A stretch of 33,304 bases of DNA, from positions 1 to 33,304 of the forward strand of contig JBBQVS010000040.1 of the NCBI GenBank assembly GCA_038211295.1. Direction: 5' to 3'. The notes below the pieces were generated by a model, which was not told the DNA's origin, searched no databases, and saw only the letters and a program-made list of their open reading frames with translations. Shown here one piece after another: positions 25,676 through 33,304 of the stretch. A program made the translations under genes and the position numbers. Source of the stretch: JBBQVS01 sp038211295. Lineage in GTDB: Bacteria > Chloroflexota > Ktedonobacteria > Ktedonobacterales > Ktedonobacteraceae. The number at the start of each line of letters is the position of its first letter. Within the stretch, counting starts at the first letter, position 1.

Positions 25676-26911
25676 CTAATAGATGCCCAGGTCTACCCCT
25701 AGATTGCGAACATAGGGATTGAATTTGTCCTTTTTATCTAAATCGTGGTAAAGGCTCTTCACTTCATCCTCTACCAGCGCAGAGTGCAGAGACCGCGCAA
25801 CTTTTAGAGCTGCCTTCGCCGATTGTACACTCGCTTCAAAACTCTTCTCTGCAAAATGCAGACGTGCCTCCGTCATGTAATAGTAACTCTTCCATACCGA
25901 AAGTTCAGCAGGGAGGTTTTCTATAGCTGTCACAAGCTCGTTATGCACTACCTTACGGTCTTCTGCTGTCTTCTGCCAGAAGAGCAGGGTTTTCCCCTTC
26001 TCGTGATGCACGGCAGAAAGATTGAAACGAAAAAACATTTCGTCAGGTTCAACAAGTTTATGGTAAAGCATGGTCGCCGCCTTATCTTGCCACTTCCTGC
26101 ACTGGCTTTTTAGCGTACTGTCATGAAGCGCGAATGGCGTATTGATATTTGCTGCTTCAAGGTAGATGTTTCCTTTAAGAGGGCTATTCTTCAGTTTATC
26201 AATATACTTCATCGCGGCAGCAATCGCTTCTTGTGCTTTCGCAGACTTGCCTTGTTGATCGCTTGTACAGGCACTGTGAACAAACGAGGCAGCTATTAGC
26301 TCTGCATCTTGTAGTTCGAGGGCTATATCCACCGCTTTTTGTGCGTGTTCCGATGCTTTTTGCTCATCCTTTATACATTGCTGTTTGATTCTCGTAGAGA
26401 GTTGGTAGTACCGGCATAGGAGAGACATCCATGCTTCTTTATCTGTTTCACGCGTATGTTGAACCATCTTGACAAGCTTCTGTAGCCTTCTATCGACCCG
26501 ATAGGCAATATATGGAGACCCACCATTGTGAATGTACTCATGGCCCATAACAAGAATGTCTTTATACGCATAGTACGCATCTTCTTCAATGAGTTCTACC
26601 GTATGCTCAAGAGGGTCTGTGTACTCCCCCTTATTATTTTCGTAAATGACCTGCCGCCAGTCTATCCCAAGTAAAGCTGGCGGAATTTTTAGCATCTTCG
26701 CAAGAAAGATGCGCCGCCCTATGTCTGCTGTCATGATGCTTGTTTCCCATTCTTGTACAGTACGCACTGCGACGCCCGCCGCTATTGCAAAATCGTCTTG
26801 CGTTCTATATCGTTTTTTCCGATAATACGCTATCACTTCCCCTATGTGAGGGAGATTATGAAGACCAGGAGAAAAGGTTTCGTAGCATGACCACCAATAC
26901 ACATCACTCAT
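25676..26911 (-). CDS. XRE-family HTH regulator with TPR-like repeat domain
   Basis: 411 residues from the ATG at 26911, which has AAAGGA about 11 nt upstream; in-frame ATGs at 26923, 26938 and 26989 are possible but worse placed. N-terminal HTH about residues 20-85: IGEVIAYYRKKRYRTQDDFA, then GVAVRTVQEWETS (recognition helix region) and LAKMLKIPPALLGI. The rest is helical with TPR-type pairs (AQKAVDIALELQDAELIAAS; SVQSAKAALKVARSL). This plan matches cytosolic HTH-TPR regulators such as the RNPP (Rgg/PlcR) group, which bind short peptides, though that group is Gram-positive and the resemblance is structural only. Base composition is lower in GC than the operon to its left. It diverges from four tiny ORFs across a 288-bp spacer. 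Confidence 0.8.
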   Translation of the reverse strand: MSDVYWWSCYETFSPGLHNLPHIGEVIAYYRKKRYRTQDDFAIAAGVAVRTVQEWETSIMTADIGRRIFLAKMLKIPPALLGIDWRQVIYENNKGEYTDPLEHTVELIEEDAYYAYKDILVMGHEYIHNGGSPYIAYRVDRRLQKLVKMVQHTRETDKEAWMSLLCRYYQLSTRIKQQCIKDEQKASEHAQKAVDIALELQDAELIAASFVHSACTSDQQGKSAKAQEAIAAAMKYIDKLKNSPLKGNIYLEAANINTPFALHDSTLKSQCRKWQDKAATMLYHKLVEPDEMFFRFNLSAVHHEKGKTLLFWQKTAEDRKVVHNELVTAIENLPAELSVWKSYYYMTEARLHFAEKSFEASVQSAKAALKVARSLHSALVEDEVKSLYHDLDKKDKFNPYVRNLGVDLGIY

Positions 26912-27199
26912 AGTATATGACATCCTTTGCTGTTTCATATCTTTTGCAATCGCTAAGCACATTGTAATCAATATAGAGAAACTTTTCAATTCATTTTATA
27001 CTTTCCTTCTCCAGCACTTCTTCTGCGAGTCGCAATTGTTCTGCGTTTGAGTTTGACTTCTACTCCTGTATTCTGTTACAGGTGTGGTCTTGAAGCACGC
27101 TCGTTTGAATTTCCCATTCTTGTGCATTTTTCTAAAGGTTCCACACCTTTCTACGAGCAAATAAGTTCTGGTTATCACAATTATGAAAGGATGAGTAGT

Positions 27200-27421
27200 A
27201 TGCAAGAAAACAAAAGCGAAGTCGCGACACTGATGCGCCAGATCACGCAAGAATACGAGTCCGCGCAGCGTGGCATGACGGGGTTGGCACAAGGCACCTC
27301 ACAGCACGCGTTTATTACCGCACGCATGGAGAATATCGAGCACTGCCGCGAGCGACTCGCTACCGTCGTTGGCCCCGAACAGGCGACCCGATTGGTCGTA
27401 GAAGTGTTGGAGAAGGCGTAA
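27200..27421 (+). CDS. Small hypothetical protein (73 aa), first of four
   Basis: 73 residues from the ATG at 27200, with aaaggatg at good distance; the frame is open upstream to 27047 but without a better start. Entirely helical by composition: LMRQITQEYESAQRGMTGL, then HAFITARMENIEHCRERLATVVG. I recall similar short proteins from Ktedonobacteria genomes but cannot assign a function. Its stop shares one base with the next start (TAATG), so the two are translated together. Confidence 0.7.
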   Translation: MQENKSEVATLMRQITQEYESAQRGMTGLAQGTSQHAFITARMENIEHCRERLATVVGPEQATRLVVEVLEKA

Positions 27422-27642
27422 TGAGCATCTACGACCAGCACACGCAACCGTTGCCCACTCTGCTTGCGATTTTTTACGCCAACGAGAAGCCAGAGCAGCG
27501 TTACCCGCGCATCTTTGCTTCCGCGCAACGGCGTGGGAAGCACTATGTCTCTGTCTTCAACGAGGACGAACGTATTCGTCGGCAAGTGCTCGGCTTGCCG
27601 CTCCGTCCCTGCGATCAATGTCCCCCATCGGGCTACAAGTAA
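27421..27642 (+). CDS. Small hypothetical protein (73 aa), second of four
   Basis: 73 residues, beginning inside the previous stop codon (TAATG). It contains FYANEKPEQRYPRIFASAQRRGKHYVSVF and ends in PCDQCPPSGYK, a C-x-x-C that could bind zinc or take part in disulfide chemistry. No family recognised. Overlap with the upstream gene is the main evidence that it is a real gene. Confidence 0.65.
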   Translation: MSIYDQHTQPLPTLLAIFYANEKPEQRYPRIFASAQRRGKHYVSVFNEDERIRRQVLGLPLRPCDQCPPSGYK

Positions 27643-27658
27643 CGAAAGAGAGGAACGT

Positions 27659-27856
27659 ATGACGGAAAATATTTGCTTGCAATGCCGACGGCAGATGCAG
27701 CGAGAGGCGTCCCTTGCACGCGCCAGAGCGGACGAGGAACTGCGCCCGCGTGTGAGCGACACGCTACAAATCGTTATGCAACAGCAAATCCAACGCTTTG
27801 CCAGTCTGCACGCTCCGTTTCCCCTCGCGGCCAATGTCCCGCTTGCAACCAATTGA
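27659..27856 (+). CDS. Small hypothetical protein (65 aa), third of four
   Basis: 65 residues; the ATG at 27659 follows an agagga site 7 nt upstream. It opens with NICLQCRRQM, a C-x-x-C similar in setting to the end of the preceding protein, then a basic/acidic helix. No family recognised. It starts 17 bp after the previous gene and overlaps the next by 23 bp. Confidence 0.6.
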   Translation: MTENICLQCRRQMQREASLARARADEELRPRVSDTLQIVMQQQIQRFASLHAPFPLAANVPLATN

Positions 27857-28070
27857 CCTCGCGTTTGGCACCGCCGCTTACGAGGTACTCGCCTCACACA
27901 TCGACTCCTTATTCGCGCTCTCCGAGCCGCTGCTCTACGCGCGTGACGGAAGCCTGAAGCAGGAACAGGCGCGGCGCGAGCTGCTGCGAAACCTGTTCAT
28001 TGATGTCTTGACGGAGACGTTTCAAGGCACCTGGTCATGGACAACGATTGTGGGGACGCGTGAAGCGTGA
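27834..28070 (+). CDS. Small hypothetical protein (78 aa), fourth of four
   Basis: 78 residues from the ATG at 27834, overlapping the third gene by 23 bp; an earlier in-frame ATG at 27798 would lengthen the overlap. Helical: IDLAFGTAAYEVLASHIDSL and QARRELLRNLFIDVLTETF, ending in GTWSWTTIVG. No good ribosome binding site, so expression would rely on coupling. Function unknown. Confidence 0.55.
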   Translation: MSRLQPIDLAFGTAAYEVLASHIDSLFALSEPLLYARDGSLKQEQARRELLRNLFIDVLTETFQGTWSWTTIVGTREA

Positions 28071-28110
28071 CGGGGTGGGAATATAGAGGCGAGGTGAACT
28101 TGGCGGGTAC

Positions 28111-28128
28111 AAGGGGGCTTGCCCCCTT
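28111..28128. terminator. Short GC-rich hairpin between convergent genes
   Basis: aagggggc (28111-28118) pairs with gccccctt (28121-28128) across a 2-nt gap (in practice a tttg-type loop). It lies 40 nt after the last tiny ORF and 83 nt from the stop of the convergent secreted-protein gene. Its centre, GGCTTGCC, repeats the loop of the 25522-25592 hairpin. Confidence 0.5.
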
Positions 28129-28210
28129 CCTACCTTTCTTGCCCGTATAATTCTCCCACCTTACCCTACACCATCCTTTTTCCTTCAGACCTTCTAATGC
28201 CTCTTGTTCA

Positions 28211-29338
28211 TCACACGAGGGTTGTTGTTCCTGTTAGCACGAGGCTATCGTTCGCGGTACAGGGGACGTGGCTATCGGTGCCGATGGCGGCGTTGGTGAC
28301 GTTGAATTTGCCGTTAAGGGCCGGCCCAAGTTTCGCATTGAGCATCTGCTGAATTTGCGCGTTGTAGGTGTCGTAGGGAAAGGTGAATATCTGGAAGACG
28401 GTGAGCGAGGTACTCAACACGCTTACCGCGAGATTACCGCCCGCCGCCGCTGGTTGCACCTTTGTAATCGCGGTGCCGATGCGAAACGAACTACCCAGCA
28501 TGATATCAGAGGTAACAAGAATATTTGTCCCCTGCACACTGACTTGAATGTTTTGCGCCGTCATACTGCTACTGATAGGCAGACTTCCGATACCATCACC
28601 AAGCGCGGAGAGCGACGCGGCAGGGATTTCGACGTAGGAAGTACCAGCACTCGTACTACCGGCCTTTTGCGTAAGCAGGTTTGCAGACGATGGTTGTTGT
28701 ATCATCGCGTTTGTGTTCGCGGTCTGAGTCGTGGTCTGCCCGCCACCAAGCGTAATTGGCACTTGCAGATTGACCGCGAGCGTAGCATCGCCACAATTTG
28801 GCGTGGCGTTGATGCTGTTAAGTTGTCCAACAGGAATGTGCAGAGTCGTGATTGGGCCATTGACCAGGCTTGGACTACCGGGAAGCGCACGCGCACTCAC
28901 CTGTACGGTGCTTGAGTCAAGCACGCTAAACGTGATGAGCAGGTTCGCGTTGATTGGTTGCGGATCGCCGGGATAAAGACTGACACGCAGCGATGCTTTG
29001 AGTCCGCCCTGTTGCGCCACAAGTCCCGTGAGAACCGCGGTTGGTTGAATAACTGTTGTTGCCATTGTCGAAGCCCACCCCTGATCGTTCTCCGGTAGCT
29101 TGCTCACAATCGCGCCAATCGCCGCGCTTACGGCACTCGGCACCTGTTGATTGATGCGCCCCTGAAAGATTGGCGATAGGCTACTATTCGATAAATAGAT
29201 AGTCGCGTTAAGTGGTGTGGTTGCGCGGTTGGTATGTACATGGCGCGTTGCTGCGCTCACGGGTGTTACCACGAGTGCTGCTATGAGCAGGGTGAGCGTG
29301 AATGCCCACCCGCTGTGTAGAAGACGTTTGTATTTCAT
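28211..29338 (-). CDS. Secreted protein, DUF2993/TULIP-like repeat
   Basis: 375 residues from the ATG at 29338 (gaaggga site); an earlier in-frame start at 29386 would overlap the MFS gene and is rejected. Signal peptide about 1-30 (LHSGWAFTLTLLIAALVVTPVSA). The body is beta-rich with short amphipathic helices and two related halves: each has an opening helix that precedes strands (NQQVPSAVSAAIGAIVSKL; YNAQIQQMLNAKLGPALNG) and an isolated cysteine. This pattern resembles DUF2993/LmeA-type TULIP lipid-binding domains, and also the C-terminal domain of the MFS protein upstream; the link is by pattern only. It is the last gene of a three-gene operon, 44 bp after the MFS stop. It may carry a lipid on the outer face. 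Confidence 0.75.
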   Translation of the reverse strand: MKYKRLLHSGWAFTLTLLIAALVVTPVSAATRHVHTNRATTPLNATIYLSNSSLSPIFQGRINQQVPSAVSAAIGAIVSKLPENDQGWASTMATTVIQPTAVLTGLVAQQGGLKASLRVSLYPGDPQPINANLLITFSVLDSSTVQVSARALPGSPSLVNGPITTLHIPVGQLNSINATPNCGDATLAVNLQVPITLGGGQTTTQTANTNAMIQQPSSANLLTQKAGSTSAGTSYVEIPAASLSALGDGIGSLPISSSMTAQNIQVSVQGTNILVTSDIMLGSSFRIGTAITKVQPAAAGGNLAVSVLSTSLTVFQIFTFPYDTYNAQIQQMLNAKLGPALNGKFNVTNAAIGTDSHVPCTANDSLVLTGTTTLV

Positions 29339-29382
29339 GATTATATTCCCTTCAAACAACAGTTGAGAAAATGCGTTCTTGC

Positions 29383-32205
29383 TCAATGCGGCAACAGCTT
29401 GTTCAGGTCGATTGGCCCCTTGAAGCAGAAAGAGATCGGTTTGGGTTGCGCAGCGACGCCCTGAATTGGCGGTGCTTTAATCAATAGCACAAGCATCTGG
29501 GTATTGCCCCCGCACTCGATAGTGGTCGTGGTGTGTGCTGAAACAAGCTGCGCGGTTTTGAGTTGCCCCCGTAGCGCGGGCATAACTGAACTTGTCACCA
29601 GTTGACTGATCGCTCCCTGCATCTGAGCCGCCGCGACAGTGCCAGCATCGATGCCATCGCGCTTCAAATGCGAAATGTTCAGGCTCAAGTTCTGCTGCGT
29701 ATCAACGCCGATTGCGCCGTCCAGTTCAAGCGGCATGACGCGGTGAATTCCGTTCGCGTCGATGTGCAAGTTCAAGTTTAGGACAATACCATCATTTGGT
29801 GTTGGGGTGACGGTCAAGTCTGTCAACGCCCCATCTTTGAGATTGAGTTGTGACGCGAAGACCGAGGTCAATGCGCCCGCATCAAGGCCAAGTTGTATCA
29901 TTCGTGGCCCCGCTATCGGCGTCGCGACTGGTGCCATCGGATTGCCGGTACTCAATGTTCCACTCGTGGGCGTATCGGTCGTGGTACCGGTAGAGTCGTC
30001 TGGCCCGAACAGGAAGGCAGCGAGGATACCGCCACCGACGAGTAAAAGAATAAGCGCGGCACTGGTGAGTATCAGACGCTTGCGTCGTTTGCTTTTCGCA
30101 TTGGGAGCCGTTGGAATGACAAGCGGCGTTTCGGCTACTTCCTCAACAATCTCTGGCTCGCACTCTTCTACGGGTGGTTTGCGTCCCCATAGGAAGAGGG
30201 CGGGTACAATCGCGATCAGGCACAAAACCATCGAGAAAAAGAAGACATCGCAATAGACTGTGTGCGCCGCGCCAATTAGATGTGCGCCATAGCCCTTTGA
30301 CCACGCGCTAAACTGGCTTGCCGTTGCTGATGCGGGCAACGATGGGTAGGTCGATGCCAGTTGGCGGAAGTACGCCAACGCCCACGAAGTCAGTGCCGCG
30401 AGGCCAAGTATCATACCAACCATGCGGAGGGCCGTCACAATGGCGGAACTGACGCCCGCCTGCCTCGCCTTGACCGCGTTGATTGCGGTTGTGCCAATTG
30501 GCGCGATGACCAGACCAAAGCCAAAGCCAGCCGTGACCGTGCTGATTGTGATCTGCGTCCAATCGACGTGAATGGGCCAGCGACTCATCAGATAAAAGCC
30601 AACGGCGGTAAAGAGGAGTCCCAGAATGCCTGTTACCTTGCTCGAAACACGCTCACACAGCCAGCCACCCAAAACCGCGCCAATTGGTATCATCACCGTC
30701 AGCCGCAGGAGAGCCAGGCCGCTATCGAGGACGGGACGCTGCAAAACGGTATCCACGAAGATCGGAATGTCCGCCATCGCGATAATCAGCGTCGCGCCCA
30801 CAAGCAGGCTCACCAGCGAGCTTGCGCTAAATGAGAGCTTTTTGAACAGACGCACCTCGACAACGGGCCAGCGTACCTTGAGTTCGACCAGCACAAAAGC
30901 GACAAAAAAGAGAACCGCCAGACCCAACACTATCGGGTTGTTCTGTGGGGCCGGACTGCTGGAAGTTGCAGGCCCTAAAGAAGTTCCCTGCTGGGCCAGC
31001 CCCAGACTCAAGCATGTAAGCGCGACGCCAAGTAGTCCCGCGCCCAGCCAATCGATACCTTCACGCAACCGTTTCCCCTTTGGAATAAGCAACGCGGCAG
31101 CGATCATCAGGCCGATGACCAGAGGAATGTTCAGATAAAAGATATATTGCCAGCCCAGGTGTTGTACCACAATCGCGCCATACAGAGGGCCAAGCGCACC
31201 ACCCGCCTCTGTTACTCCGCCGATAATGCCGAGGGCGAGGCCGCGCTTCTCTTTGCCGTAAAAATCGCTGGCAATCGCCATCGCGACTGGAACGATAGCC
31301 CCGCCGCCGATTGCCTGAAAGAGACGGGCCGCGATGAGCACAACCAGGCCAGGGGACGACGCATCAATGCCTATCGCGCCAAGAAAACTCAGGTCAACCA
31401 ACTGTCCCAGCATCGGGGCTACCGCGCACAACAGCGAACCGATACCAAAGATGGTCAGACACAGGAGAAAGATGCGGCGGCGTCCATAAATGTCGGAGAC
31501 GCGCCCCATGAGTGGCATCACTACGACGAAGCCGAGCAGGTACGCGCTGACAATCCACGCGGCATGGTCGAGGTGCGTAATTGGCACCTGTAGGTCCGCG
31601 ATAATCTGGGGCAGTGCTGTCACGACAACCGTCTGGTCAAGCGTTGTGAAAAAGACCGCGATACAGGCCAGGGTGAGTGCCGCCAGTGCTGCTTTTTTGT
31701 TGCCTTCCAACTGTTTCGTAAGTGGCGCAACGGTTACGGTTGGTGTCGCGGACACGTCTGATGCGGGAACCTGAGCCTCTTCTGGCGTGTCATCCGTCTG
31801 CGCGGACGATGCTGTTGAAGCTGTCACAAATGAAAGCTCGGCGGGCAGAGCCATAAATTGCGTCCCTGCCGATGGCATTATTGGTGCCGCGTCGGGTGGC
31901 GTTGGCAGGGTCGGCGAGAACTGAAATGGCGTTTGTTCCTCCACTGGCGTGGTTATAGGTGATGCCGATAACGCAGGTTGCGCGAGTGCTTCTCTACGCT
32001 TGAAGCCGAAGCGTTTGAAAAGCAACGTGCCTGCGTTTTCCTCGCGTGGTAGGTCTGTGATACCCGCCTCAAAAGTCGAGAACGTCCCGATTTGTAACGC
32101 ACCGTTTGGACTCGTGCCGATTGGCGATTGTGTGCTTTGTGTGTCGAGAAAATCCTTCTTGCGTAAGCGCGAGGATGTCTCGTTATCGTCTTCTAATGTA
32201 TACAT
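29383..32205 (-). CDS. DHA2-type MFS exporter with disordered N terminus and extracytoplasmic C-terminal domain
   Basis: 940 residues from the ATG at 32205; a GTG at 32217 is possible but lacks a ribosome binding site. Residues 1-170 are low-complexity, rich in Pro/Thr/Ala. About 170-690 is a 14-helix MFS core of the EmrB/QacA (DHA2) type: LDQTVVVTALPQI, then GRVSDIYGRRR (motif A), and GAGxxxGP-like EAGGALGPLYGA (motif C). After a short loop a further helix (about 710-735) precedes a beta-rich external domain (about 765-930) similar in pattern to DUF2993/TULIP proteins, with one cysteine. DHA2 proteins use the proton gradient to export drugs or lipids. Position next to an LprG-like lipoprotein mirrors the mycobacterial lprG-Rv1410c (P55) pair, so lipid export is the best guess. 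The extra domain is not part of P55 as I know it. Confidence 0.92.
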   Translation of the reverse strand: MYTLEDDNETSSRLRKKDFLDTQSTQSPIGTSPNGALQIGTFSTFEAGITDLPREENAGTLLFKRFGFKRREALAQPALSASPITTPVEEQTPFQFSPTLPTPPDAAPIMPSAGTQFMALPAELSFVTASTASSAQTDDTPEEAQVPASDVSATPTVTVAPLTKQLEGNKKAALAALTLACIAVFFTTLDQTVVVTALPQIIADLQVPITHLDHAAWIVSAYLLGFVVVMPLMGRVSDIYGRRRIFLLCLTIFGIGSLLCAVAPMLGQLVDLSFLGAIGIDASSPGLVVLIAARLFQAIGGGAIVPVAMAIASDFYGKEKRGLALGIIGGVTEAGGALGPLYGAIVVQHLGWQYIFYLNIPLVIGLMIAAALLIPKGKRLREGIDWLGAGLLGVALTCLSLGLAQQGTSLGPATSSSPAPQNNPIVLGLAVLFFVAFVLVELKVRWPVVEVRLFKKLSFSASSLVSLLVGATLIIAMADIPIFVDTVLQRPVLDSGLALLRLTVMIPIGAVLGGWLCERVSSKVTGILGLLFTAVGFYLMSRWPIHVDWTQITISTVTAGFGFGLVIAPIGTTAINAVKARQAGVSSAIVTALRMVGMILGLAALTSWALAYFRQLASTYPSLPASATASQFSAWSKGYGAHLIGAAHTVYCDVFFFSMVLCLIAIVPALFLWGRKPPVEECEPEIVEEVAETPLVIPTAPNAKSKRRKRLILTSAALILLLVGGGILAAFLFGPDDSTGTTTDTPTSGTLSTGNPMAPVATPIAGPRMIQLGLDAGALTSVFASQLNLKDGALTDLTVTPTPNDGIVLNLNLHIDANGIHRVMPLELDGAIGVDTQQNLSLNISHLKRDGIDAGTVAAAQMQGAISQLVTSSVMPALRGQLKTAQLVSAHTTTTIECGGNTQMLVLLIKAPPIQGVAAQPKPISFCFKGPIDLNKLLPH

Positions 32206-32234
32206 ATTCCCCCTCACGGGTAGCAGATTAATAG

Positions 32235-33014
32235 TTATATTTGTGGTGCCGCGATAGTTATATTCTCGTTATAATTTGCCATTGTAAATACGCGTGTGGT
32301 CTGTGGTGTATCGCCCGTCGCGGCCTGTCCCGCAACGCTCACATAGTAGGGCAATGAGTCACCTTTGCCGATGCACGCCACTGTTTGCAGCATTGTGCCG
32401 TCGGGGACGCCTCCACCAGTAAAAAATGCCAGGTCTTTCGCGTCCAGTTGACCTGCGATACGCCAGCATGGATTGCCATCTATGCTATCAGAGGCGGGTT
32501 GGCTCACGTTCTGTACTTTGCTTACGACAGAGATAATACCCGTGTCTGGATTGGTCAGCGTGCGTGGGTCAAGCACGCCCTTGATGACACGCCATTGGCC
32601 GGTAACAGGGTCAGTAATAAATTGATTGTCACCAACGCTGACAAGGTTGACCGTCAGCGATTGGCCCGACATAACAACGGTGGCTTGCGCCTTCACTTTA
32701 TCTGGCATAGATACATCACCATTGGCGGTGCGAATCTGGATTTGATTTTGTGTTACAGGGCCGGGATTTTGTACCTGCATTGTGACGTGAAACGAGTGCG
32801 CTGCGCGAAAGCTCTTTTGCAACGATGCCAGCAATTGCGCCGTCGTGGGCTTGGGCGCGTTCGCCGCGCTGGTATTTACATTCTTGTGTGTGTGATGTTT
32901 CCACGGTGATGAACACCCCGCGAGCAGCAAAATACTCAACAAGCACAATGCTATACAAAGAGAAGAATGTTCAAACGAGCCGCGCCCTCCGCGCATGGGT
33001 CGTACTGAAAACAT
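32235..33014 (-). CDS. LppX/LprAFG-family lipoprotein, LprG-like
   Basis: 259 residues; ATG at 33014 after gaagagg. A lipoprotein signal peptide ends in the lipobox LLAGC, with Cys34 lipid-modified and Ser-Ser following. The mature part matches the mycobacterial LprG/LppX/LprA/LprF family: DPRTLTNPDTGIISVV (LprG has a DPSxxLNPDTGLANVL segment) and the strand-turn IDGNPCWRIAGQLDA (LprG: INGQNTIRISGKVSA). Family members have a hydrophobic cavity and carry acylated glycolipids or triacylglycerol across the envelope. The gene is upstream of the MFS exporter with 29 bp between, matching the order lprG-P55 in mycobacteria. I call it LprG-like by family and neighbourhood; orthology is not proven. 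Two cysteines late in the protein (NPCWR and TVACIG) could pair. Confidence 0.88.
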   Translation of the reverse strand: MFSVRPMRGGRGSFEHSSLCIALCLLSILLLAGCSSPWKHHTHKNVNTSAANAPKPTTAQLLASLQKSFRAAHSFHVTMQVQNPGPVTQNQIQIRTANGDVSMPDKVKAQATVVMSGQSLTVNLVSVGDNQFITDPVTGQWRVIKGVLDPRTLTNPDTGIISVVSKVQNVSQPASDSIDGNPCWRIAGQLDAKDLAFFTGGGVPDGTMLQTVACIGKGDSLPYYVSVAGQAATGDTPQTTRVFTMANYNENITIAAPQI

Positions 33015-33190
33015 AGCTGATGCCTCTTCCTAGATAGACGCGAAAATATCGCGCCCCTACATGCATACGTGAGCATTCCCTGTCTATTGGTCTGCCCGTT
33101 CTAAAAAAATCAACGCGACCAATTATGGCTTTAGAGGGTGTTGGTACTTTGTGGTACAGCATGAAATGAGGAGGCGTAAAGACAAGAGGC

Positions 33191-33304
33191 GGGGGGGGGG
33201 GTGGTTGGGAACCACCCCCCCGCGTGGGTTGGTGGGGTTTTTTTTGTTTTTTGGTTTTGGGTTGTTGTTGTGGATGGGGGGGGGCGGGGGTTGTTTTTTT
33301 TTGG
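33191..33304. other. G/T-rich low-complexity end, probable contig edge
   Basis: From about 33191 the sequence is almost only G and T, apart from a C run. It includes an 11-base G run, a 12-bp palindrome (33195-33206 with 33210-33221) and T runs up to 8 bases. Nothing to the left looks like it. The spacer 33015-33190 holds the promoter region of the lipoprotein gene; no other gene is seen there. Confidence 0.7.

Noticed and set aside
1..33304. tRNA, rRNA or CRISPR array
   Set aside because: Scanning the intergenic spacers by eye showed no cloverleaf ending in CCA, no conserved rRNA segments and no regularly spaced direct repeats. A covariance-model search would be decisive and could not be run.

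Overview
The window reads as chromosomal DNA of a Ktedonobacteria-like member of the Chloroflexota. This is an inference from gene content: a caspase-like domain fused to a WD40 propeller, a membrane-bound Ser/Thr kinase-like protein with a secreted beta-rich domain, an XRE-TPR regulator, strings of tiny cysteine-containing ORFs, and an actinobacterial-type LprG/MFS lipid-export locus. No rRNA, tRNA, CRISPR array or transposase was seen. The far right end decays into G/T homopolymers and is probably a contig edge.

Layout. 1-2855 (+): end of an EamA transporter, an alpha/beta hydrolase fold protein and a YtcJ-type amidohydrolase, closely spaced. 3070-4281 (+): secreted parallel beta-helix protein. 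4625-6517 (+): membrane kinase-like protein. 6699-7547 (+): unknown helical protein. 7824-11303 (+): chemosensory operon (CheY-like, CheW-like, CheA-like hybrid). 11365-13362 (-): FtsH, with a structured upstream region. 13861-15555 (+): caspase-fold/WD40 protein. 15745-20981 (+): Mre11-like and Rad50-like pair; the Rad50 part carries a transmembrane hairpin. 21060-22346 (+): GT87-like membrane protein. 25356-22351 (-): tatD, a CysRS/MshC-like cysteine ligase, a DUF929 thioredoxin-like protein and a four-helix membrane protein. 26911-25676 (-): XRE-TPR regulator. 27200-28070 (+): four tiny overlapping ORFs. 33014-28211 (-): LprG-like lipoprotein, an MFS exporter with an extra C-terminal domain, and a secreted protein of similar type.

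Two themes stand out. First, five proteins keep their fold but lack residues normally needed for catalysis: hydrolase (Ser to Gly), kinase (HRD to HSN), CheA (no recognisable ATP-binding boxes), caspase-like (Cys to Ser) and Mre11-like (GNHD to GTRD, GHxH to GYHH). Second, several genes end in unusually long, perfect hairpins (stems of 24 to 34 bp) that share no sequence. The best candidates for a little-described system are the LprG-MFS-secreted protein operon at the right end and the membrane-anchored Mre11/Rad50-like pair next to the caspase-like WD40 protein.
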